From GCA-001735895 sp964651385 (GTDB lineage Bacteria; Pseudomonadota; Gammaproteobacteria; GCA-001735895), in contig CAZYYM010000030.1 in assembly GCA_964651385.1 (NCBI GenBank), forward strand, positions 1 through 34,573: a DNA stretch of 34,573 bases. The letters are read 5' to 3'. Every line of letters begins with the position of its first letter. The first letter of the stretch is position 1. Below the pieces are notes generated by a model that worked only from the letters and a program-made list of their open reading frames with translations, was not told the DNA's origin and did no database searches. Both the position numbers and the translations under genes were made by a program. Shown here piece by piece: positions 30,424-34,573 of the stretch.

Positions 30424-30632
30424 GCCAGTCAAAAAAGCACAGCTTTATTGAGAGTCTTACTAATGTATTTATCGGTTATATGGTTGCACTTTGCAGCCAA
30501 TTATTAATATTCCCATTTTTCGATATTCATATTTCTTTATCGGATAATTTATCGATTGGCGCATGGTTTACAGTGATATCGATATGTCGCAGTTATGTTG
30601 TTAGACGATGTTTTAATAGAGTATCAAGATGA
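30420..30632 (+). CDS. DUF7220-like small membrane protein
   Basis: 70 residues from ATG 30420 (ATGA overlap; an ATG at 30405 is inside the helicase frame region and lacks support). The pattern MSQSKKHSFIESLTNVFIGY, QLLIFPFFDIHI, DNLSIGAWFTVISICRSYVV then RR.FN is a widespread phage protein with two membrane spans (about 13-32 and 42-60). Function unknown. Confidence 0.8.
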   Translation: MSQSKKHSFIESLTNVFIGYMVALCSQLLIFPFFDIHISLSDNLSIGAWFTVISICRSYVVRRCFNRVSR

Positions 30633-30811
30633 AAAACATATTCTTTTTCATGCTCGCATTTTATCTAATGACCATTATCACTGACAACGAACTAGTTAAA
30701 TTAATTCGAGATAATTATGAGCAATGCCGGAACGATAGAACGGAAATTATTTATATATTAACCATGCTCAATATCGATTCATCGATCACATGTGAGAGGA
30801 TAGAAGGATGA
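30629..30811 (+). CDS. Small membrane-anchored protein, 60 aa
   Basis: N-terminal hydrophobic segment (KNIFFFMLAFYLMTIIT, residues 2-18), then a charged, mostly helical 40-residue part containing C33 and C55. ATGA overlaps on both sides. It is probably anchored with its polar part on one face of the inner membrane. No family recognised. Confidence 0.6.
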   Translation: MKNIFFFMLAFYLMTIITDNELVKLIRDNYEQCRNDRTEIIYILTMLNIDSSITCERIEG

Positions 30812-30891
30812 AAACATTTGCCGAATGGTTCACTGCTTTTTGTAAATTTTTCGACAGAAAACATGCGGACGAATACGACGATGAAAATTAA
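30808..30891 (+). CDS. Micro-ORF, 27 aa
   Basis: MKTFAEWFTAFCKFFDRKHA followed by an acidic tail DEYDDEN. The start overlaps the previous stop (ATGA), AAGG lies close upstream, and the end overlaps the DUF1367 start by 11 bp. Amphipathic aromatic N-terminus. It may only serve translational coupling, so confidence is moderate. Confidence 0.4.
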   Translation: MKTFAEWFTAFCKFFDRKHADEYDDEN

Positions 30892-31318
30892 CGCAATCAA
30901 ACAACCGGGGGGAATGTTGGAGCCAGCATCAGATATGGACGCCGAACAGATGAATAAATTCAAAACTGGCAATGTTTATGAGATAGAAATGAAATTACCG
31001 AGGAACCCACATTTTCACGGTAAAGTATTTGCCTTCTTTCAATACTGTTTCGCGCACTGGAAATCAGACCGGGAATTTATGGATGAAAAAGGTCAGTTTG
31101 ATTTATTCCGAAAAAATCTAACCGTATTAGCCGGATACAGAAACGAGTTCTACAAGATTGATGGGGCGGTCAGGGTAGAGGCTAAATCATTATCATACGG
31201 GGCAATGGATCAGGACGAATTTGAATCTTGCTATCAGTCACTAATACAGGCCGCTATGAGATATATTTTCACGGGTAGCGATGAAGAAACTTATAATAAA
31301 TTAGTGGGGTTTTTCTAA
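30881..31318 (+). CDS. DUF1367-family protein
   Basis: 145 residues from ATG 30881. The opening KINAIKQPGGMLEPASDMDA, then KFKTGNVYEIEMKLPRNPHF with HGKVFAFFQYCF and a helical C-terminus match DUF1367, found in the nin-like region of lambdoid phages before ninX/ybcO, RusA and Q genes, exactly the order here. Function is not established. A longer frame starting at 30818 lacks a ribosome site. Confidence 0.85.
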   Translation: MKINAIKQPGGMLEPASDMDAEQMNKFKTGNVYEIEMKLPRNPHFHGKVFAFFQYCFAHWKSDREFMDEKGQFDLFRKNLTVLAGYRNEFYKIDGAVRVEAKSLSYGAMDQDEFESCYQSLIQAAMRYIFTGSDEETYNKLVGFF

Positions 31319-31611
31319 TAAGTAAGCAATCAAAATACACCAGGTCGGCAAAAGGTCATGATTGCCAGATCAGGATACCCGGTGTTTGCAATCGCAACCA
31401 TGAAACAACGGTATTGGCGCATATTAATGGCGCGGGTATGGGGTTGAAGGCGATAGATATACACGGAGCATATGCTTGTAGCGCCTGTCATGACGCTGTA
31501 GACGGTCGAATAAAAACATTCAATAGTTTGCTTGAGTTGAAATATATGCACTTAGAAGGCGTTATACGCACTCAGAGAGCCATGATTGAAAACGGTCTTT
31601 TAAAACTGTGA
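31318..31611 (+). CDS. YbcO-like (DUF1364) zinc/HNH-type protein, AUA start
   Basis: 98 residues if read from ATA 31318, which overlaps the preceding stop (TAATA) and has GGGG 8 nt upstream. The conserved family begins here: KQSKYTRSAKGHDCQIRIPG, VCN, ETTVLAHINGAGMGLK, then YACSACHDAVDGR. Metal ligands are C15/C22-type and C49/C52 pairs. The first standard start in this frame is TTG 31414, which would lose the first Cys pair, so either AUA is used or ATG was mutated. YbcO-like proteins are predicted nucleases or DNA-repair factors. Confidence 0.75.
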   Translation: MSKQSKYTRSAKGHDCQIRIPGVCNRNHETTVLAHINGAGMGLKAIDIHGAYACSACHDAVDGRIKTFNSLLELKYMHLEGVIRTQRAMIENGLLKL

Positions 31612-31982
31612 TTATTAACATTCCTAAAGCAACGCCGAGCAATAACGAAATTAAAGGTATGCACCATCAGAAATATAAACGACTCAGGAATGAATTCGCA
31701 TGGCTGGTCAAAGCTGAAACCGACTGGGCTCCGGAATACCCGATTGAACAATGTGAAATTACAATAACCCGGTACGCTTCGAGGTTGTTGGATTGGGATA
31801 ACTGTTATGGCGGTATAAAACCGTTAATGGATTGTCTAGTTAGTGCGACAAAAGCGAATCCTTCGGGCTTGGGGTTAATACTCGATGATAACCCGAATGT
31901 TGTTATCAATTTAAAAATGCAACAGGAGAAATGCAAGCGTACCGAATGCCGTACAGTGATTAAAATTAGCGAGATTAGCTAA
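31608..31982 (+). CDS. RusA-like Holliday junction resolvase
   Basis: 124 residues, GTG start overlapping the previous stop (GTGA). The catalytic acidic set is visible: LDWDNCYGGIKPLMDCL (D62, D64, K71, D75) and LILDDNP (D93/D94), the RusA pattern DxDN...K..LD and DD. RusA dimers cut four-way junctions before packaging. It lies between the YbcO-like gene and the Q-like gene as in lambdoid nin regions. Confidence 0.88.
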   Translation: MIINIPKATPSNNEIKGMHHQKYKRLRNEFAWLVKAETDWAPEYPIEQCEITITRYASRLLDWDNCYGGIKPLMDCLVSATKANPSGLGLILDDNPNVVINLKMQQEKCKRTECRTVIKISEIS

Positions 31983-32332
31983 TGGATATAAGCCCGTATC
32001 TGGAAAAGCTGTTGAAGAATTGGGGCCGAGCAGTCCGGTTTAATAAAAGCCCCTGGTATAACTTCAGCCCGTATCTCAAGGAATTTGTCGGCAAGACAAC
32101 CAGGACGCCAGTCTTTACCGAAGAATTTGACGAGATTGAAGATATCGGTAAATACATAAATACATTCAATGACGATTTAAAAATAGTGTTGATCATCCGA
32201 TTTGCATGGGCGTTTAAGTCGCAACGAACCAGAGCAAGGGCAGCGAGAATGGAATATTCCGTCTATACAGCCCATTTGCGCGAGGCGATAAAACGGCTTG
32301 AAGCCTTTGTTTTAATAGATAAAACAGCCTAA
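31982..32332 (+). CDS. Putative late antiterminator (Q-like)
   Basis: 116 residues. Starts by TAATG overlap. The segments LEKLLKNWGRAVRFNKSPWY, FDEIEDIGKYINTFNDDLKI and a C-terminal helix-turn-helix-like stretch (KSQRTRARAARMEYSVYTAH) fit the phage antitermination Q family in size and layout. It is followed by a promoter and terminator like pR'/tR' and then by lysis genes, which supports the role. Homology seen only as a pattern, so the call is moderate. Confidence 0.7.
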   Translation: MDISPYLEKLLKNWGRAVRFNKSPWYNFSPYLKEFVGKTTRTPVFTEEFDEIEDIGKYINTFNDDLKIVLIIRFAWAFKSQRTRARAARMEYSVYTAHLREAIKRLEAFVLIDKTA

Positions 32333-32342
32333 ATACAACTAT

Positions 32343-32371
32343 TTGCAAAAAACGAAAATATATGGTAGTTT
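32343..32371 (+). promoter_or_regulatory. pR'-like late promoter
   Basis: TTGCAA (32343-32348), 17-bp spacer, TAGTTT (32366-32371), with TGG just before it as an extended -10. It would make a short leader that ends at the hairpin 45-70 bp downstream unless the Q-like protein modifies the polymerase. Confidence 0.6.
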
Positions 32372-32414
32372 TATTCCTATGGTGGATTTCTACCCACTAA
32401 ATTCAATGTAAGAT

Positions 32415-32444
32415 CCTGATTTCTAACGATTTCGGGCTTTTTTT
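32415..32444 (+). terminator. tR'-like terminator before lysis genes
   Basis: CCTGA pairs with TCGGG (one G-U) around a 12-nt loop, followed by C and seven T (32438-32444). The stem is modest. With the promoter 44 bp upstream, this is the lambda pR'/tR' design, in which Q lets polymerase read on into lysis and virion genes. Confidence 0.6.
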
Positions 32445-32519
32445 ATTCCAGTTTCAACCCACTACCCGAACCCAACAGACCCATACTGACAACTGCGCGG
32501 TATGTGGGCGAATTCAATT

Positions 32520-32873
32520 ATGAAAATATCGCAATACTTTGATCGCTCAGAGTTTGCTTGCTCATGCGGATGCGGTTTTGACACAGTTGACGCGGCACTA
32601 CTCGAAATATTAGAGAAAATACGCAACCATTACGGCGTTCCGGTGACTGTCAACAGCGCGGCCCGGTGTTTAGTCCACAATAGAGCTATCGGGTCGACCG
32701 ATAGGAGCCAACATATTCAGGGCAAGGCAGCGGATATCGTGGTTGATCACGTACCTCCATTGTCGGTATATACCTATCTGGAATCGCAATATCCGAATTC
32801 CCATGGGATAGGCAGCTACGAAACATTTACACACATTGACAGCCGCGACCGGCGCGCCAGGTGGAAAGGATGA
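32520..32873 (+). CDS. Endolysin, M15-type peptidase
   Basis: 117 residues from ATG 32520, where the conserved family starts (MKISQYFDRSEFACSCGCGF). SQHIQGKAADI (H65, D72) and THID (H105, D107) are the zinc ligands and catalytic residues of the VanY/M15 D-Ala-D-Ala carboxypeptidase-like family used by phages to cut peptidoglycan cross-links. No signal peptide, so it needs a holin. It overlaps the next gene by ATGA. Confidence 0.9.
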   Translation: MKISQYFDRSEFACSCGCGFDTVDAALLEILEKIRNHYGVPVTVNSAARCLVHNRAIGSTDRSQHIQGKAADIVVDHVPPLSVYTYLESQYPNSHGIGSYETFTHIDSRDRRARWKG

Positions 32874-33064
32874 CTATATTTGCAAAAACGCGTGAAAGTA
32901 CGACGATGCAACTTTTGATCATTCCATTGGGGTTGGTCTGCTGGAAATACTTTAGCGGTGATATTACATCGGCTACTGAATTTGCCCAGGCTTTCGGTAT
33001 GCTGATGAGCGTTTGGCTGGCTAGAGAATGGCGATCAAGCCATTACAAGAACAATGCTGACTAA
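32870..33064 (+). CDS. Holin-like small membrane protein
   Basis: 64 residues from ATG 32870, overlapping the endolysin stop by ATGA. One clear span (MQLLIIPLGLVCWKYF, about 13-28) and a second weaker one (FAQAFGMLMSVWLAREW, about 40-56) are separated by a short polar turn, with a charged tail. Position between endolysin and spanins supports a holin role, but no specific holin family is recognised. Confidence 0.6.
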   Translation: MTIFAKTRESTTMQLLIIPLGLVCWKYFSGDITSATEFAQAFGMLMSVWLAREWRSSHYKNNAD

Positions 33065-33296
33065 AATAAAACTAATCTTTGCAGCTATTAGCTCTATCGC
33101 TGTAGCGGTCTTCTATGCATTCTGGCAGAGCGAAAAAGCAAAGAGGGCTAATGACAGGGCTAACGCACAAGAAGCCGCGAGAGAGGCTGAGAACGCCGCA
33201 CAGAACGCCGGTTATATTGGTTTGCAACGTGAACAAGATGCTTTGAAAGATAATGAAAAAAATATTGCTGATCGCACTTTTTTCAATAAGCGCTAG
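33054..33296 (+). CDS. Rz-like i-spanin
   Basis: 80 residues: inner-membrane span (IKLIFAAISSIAVAVFYAFW, 5-24) followed by a long Ala/Glu/Arg coiled coil (25-70). The 3' end overlaps the next gene by 44 bp in another frame, the Rz/Rz1 arrangement. I-spanin pairs with an o-spanin lipoprotein to fuse inner and outer membranes at the end of lysis. It is shorter than lambda Rz (153 aa). Confidence 0.75.
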   Translation: MLTKIKLIFAAISSIAVAVFYAFWQSEKAKRANDRANAQEAAREAENAAQNAGYIGLQREQDALKDNEKNIADRTFFNKR

Positions 33297-33477
33297 TTGT
33301 GCGGTTGATACAGTCCCTATCGTGTTGCAGGCTCCGCCCGATATTGTATTACCTGAAATTACCGATGCTGAATTATCCTGTCTTTCCGATCCCGTTTATC
33401 GAAAAGTAGCAACCACTATTCTTTATCAAGGAAAACGAATTGAAACCCTGAAAGGGATTATTGAGAGTACGCAATGA
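33253..33477 (+). CDS. Rz1-like o-spanin lipoprotein
   Basis: 74 residues. A signal peptide with lipobox SASC (C16) would give a 59-residue outer-membrane lipoprotein, Pro-rich near the start (VPIVLQAPPDIVLPEI) and ending in a helix. It begins within the i-spanin frame. Typical Rz1 proteins are Pro-rich and about 40-60 residues mature. The lipobox has Ser at -3 where Leu is usual, so lipidation is likely rather than certain. Confidence 0.7.
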   Translation: MKKILLIALFSISASCAVDTVPIVLQAPPDIVLPEITDAELSCLSDPVYRKVATTILYQGKRIETLKGIIESTQ

Positions 33478-33773
33478 GTGAAGAACGGAGAAATAAAATA
33501 CATCACCCATATGTCACCAGCGGCGTTATTGTATCGATTGTCGGTTTGTTTGTAAGCGGTATAGGTTCATTCAATACATTGGAAACCCATGCTGAGATAA
33601 ACGCCAGTGACATTGCTCACGAGCGAGAACTACGAATTAGCCAAAATAACAACGTCAAGGAGAAACTGGACGAACTTAAGCAGGACTCCAAGGACTTGAA
33701 AAAAGATCTCAAGGAGTCAACGGACGAGATAAAGAACCTCATTAATGAGCTACTTTTACGAGAGAGCGAATGA
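33474..33773 (+). CDS. Membrane-anchored coiled-coil protein, 99 aa
   Basis: ATGA overlap upstream. A membrane span at 16-34 (TSGVIVSIVGLFVSGIGSF) follows a short basic N-terminus (SEERRNKIHHP). From about 50 the chain is a Lys/Glu/Asp heptad-like coiled coil (VKEKLDELKQDSKDLKKDLK). Such proteins in lysis cassettes include holins/antiholins and alternative spanins; which applies is not clear. Confidence 0.6.
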   Translation: MSEERRNKIHHPYVTSGVIVSIVGLFVSGIGSFNTLETHAEINASDIAHERELRISQNNNVKEKLDELKQDSKDLKKDLKESTDEIKNLINELLLRESE

Positions 33774-34033
33774 AATATATCATCGCACTATTAATATTCA
33801 GCAATGCCTATGCCAGCCAGTCAATATATCCGGATAATTTGGTCGAAGGTATTTTTCTGTCAAAAAACGGCAGCGGTGCCGTTATCGCTTGTGTAAAGAC
33901 TGAACCCAGTCCAGAAAACATAGAGCATAGGGAAACGCCGATGCAATGCCATAAATTCTATAAGTCCGACTATTTCGATTGTATCGGAACGGTATACAGA
34001 GAATTAATTTGCAAGGAAAAAGTCGGTATATGA
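33770..34033 (+). CDS. Secreted cysteine-containing protein, 87 aa
   Basis: Signal peptide MKYIIALLIFSNAYA with a likely cut after AYA, giving a about 72-residue periplasmic protein with four cysteines (about 41, 60, 71 and 81), suited to two disulphides. ATGA overlaps tie it to the next gene, which is also secreted. No family recognised. It may be an accessory, chaperone or inhibitor of its neighbour. Confidence 0.6.
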   Translation: MKYIIALLIFSNAYASQSIYPDNLVEGIFLSKNGSGAVIACVKTEPSPENIEHRETPMQCHKFYKSDYFDCIGTVYRELICKEKVGI

Positions 34034-34422
34034 GGTATCTCATTTTACTTATTCTGGCGTTACCCGTTCATGCTCAAGAATTTGGTAATGAGGTTTACTA
34101 CTCAAATAGCATTTGTGCGAATACCCATATCATCGGTGGCAATCCAAAGTCTAAAATAGAATTACCGGATGAAAAAACCAGGGTTTATCCCGACTGTGAA
34201 ACGGATACCCATGTATTCGAATTTGATTGGGCGGTACGGAAGAAAATGTACGAATGTGCCGGGCAGGCTATGTTCTATGCGGCGCTGACCGATAAATATC
34301 CGGTTTGTTTTCTATTAATCCGAACCGATAAAGAAGAAGCATTTGCCAAGGCGCAAAGTGAATATTTCAGAAAAATGAATATCGGCTATTTATATCTTCG
34401 AGTTCAGCCGAAAACTCCATAA
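34030..34422 (+). CDS. Secreted PD-(D/E)xK-like protein
   Basis: 130 residues from ATG 34030 (ATGA overlap). Signal peptide MRYLILLILALPVHA. The core YPDCETDTHVFEFDWAVRKK followed by ECAGQAMFYAALTDKYPVCF resembles a family of secreted bacterial and phage proteins with the pattern DCLT..A.E.DF..KW.E..GQ..YYA..T, which has the look of a restriction-endonuclease-like fold (D...E-x-D). The Lys after the last acid is present as RKK. Activity in the periplasm, such as cutting incoming DNA, is inference. Some Cys could form disulphides. Confidence 0.6.
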   Translation: MRYLILLILALPVHAQEFGNEVYYSNSICANTHIIGGNPKSKIELPDEKTRVYPDCETDTHVFEFDWAVRKKMYECAGQAMFYAALTDKYPVCFLLIRTDKEEAFAKAQSEYFRKMNIGYLYLRVQPKTP

Positions 34423-34445
34423 CACGATGAACACTAAATTAATCA

Positions 34446-34498
34446 GCTCGTGAAGGTGCGAGCAACCCTAATTTCAACCAGTCCGTAAAGGTGCGGAC
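34446..34498 (+). repeat. Two tandem hairpins with conserved loop
   Basis: GCTCG/CGAGC around TGAAGGTG (34446-34463) and GTCCG/CGGAC around TAAAGGTG (34481-34498), each followed by AACC, with a 35-bp period. The two stems differ but stay paired (covariation), while the loops keep AAGGTG. They lie just before the AGAGG ribosome site of the next gene, so an RNA-level role is likely. Confidence 0.6.
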
Positions 34499-34518
34499 AA
34501 CCTTTAGAGGACAATATT

Positions 34519-34573
34519 ATGTCATTAACCAACCAGGCCGAGCTTGATCTGCTCGATTTATATTTTACCAATG
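34519..34573 (+). CDS. Start of a virion-type gene, truncated by window end
   Basis: MSLTNQAELDLLDLYFTN, 18 residues visible. AGAGG precedes the ATG by 8 nt. The opening [AS]LT..AE..LLDL.F.N is typical of a family of small virion proteins encoded just before tail or head genes of several phages. In a circular or permuted genome it would lead towards the repeat-protein gene at the left end of the window. The family call is tentative. Confidence 0.55.
   Translation, partial: MSLTNQAELDLLDLYFTN

Overview
The window is most of the genome of a temperate, short-tailed (P22-like podovirus) phage of a Gram-negative host, probably a gammaproteobacterium. The virion module follows P22 order: terminase, portal, scaffold, P22-type coat, gp4- and gp10-like tail factors, ejection proteins, tailspikes. 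Two spanin-like genes and two candidate outer-membrane lipoproteins point to a Gram-negative host. A tRNA-Lys(UUU) 3' half at 19177-19226 is flanked by phage genes on both sides and lacks the 5' half of the tRNA. This is what an attP looks like, so the sequence represents free or circularly permuted phage DNA rather than an integrated prophage end. Both window ends cut through genes.

Layout. (1) 1-18992, mostly rightward: virion genes, interrupted by a leftward macrodomain gene (6727-7305) facing an ADP-ribosyltransferase-like gene, by a tiny leftward membrane-protein gene (15156-15296), and by a small lipoprotein gene between two tailspike genes (16648-16806). (2) 18993-19329: attP. (3) 19330-23697, leftward: a two-gene cassette with its own promoter next to attP, integrase with a DUF4224-like partner, RecT, and small early genes from a PL-like promoter. 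(4) 23698-24465: immunity region, with a short CI-like repressor between two nearly identical promoters carrying four ATAC-N5-GTAT operators, and a Cro-like protein whose mRNA appears leaderless. (5) 24466-32332, rightward early/middle genes in a tightly coupled chain: CII-like (CP76-type) regulator, stand-alone primase zinc domain, O-like initiator containing iterons (candidate origin), DnaB-like helicase, small zinc and membrane proteins, DNA methyltransferase plus SNF2-type helicase, DUF1367, a YbcO-like protein apparently starting at AUA, RusA-like resolvase and a Q-like antiterminator. (6) 32333-34422: a pR'/tR'-like late control site, endolysin, holin candidate, spanins, then two secreted cysteine-containing proteins, one resembling a PD-(D/E)xK-type family. 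(7) 34446-34573: two tandem hairpins ahead of a truncated gene.

How it works together (inference from layout). Repressor bound at PL/PR operators would hold the lysogen. On induction, leftward genes would recombine and excise, and rightward genes would replicate and then, through the Q-like protein, switch on lysis and, across the circle junction, the virion genes. The accessory genes most worth following are the ART/macrodomain pair inside the head module, the lipoprotein between the spikes, the secreted nuclease-like protein in the lysis module, and the two-gene cassette beside attP.
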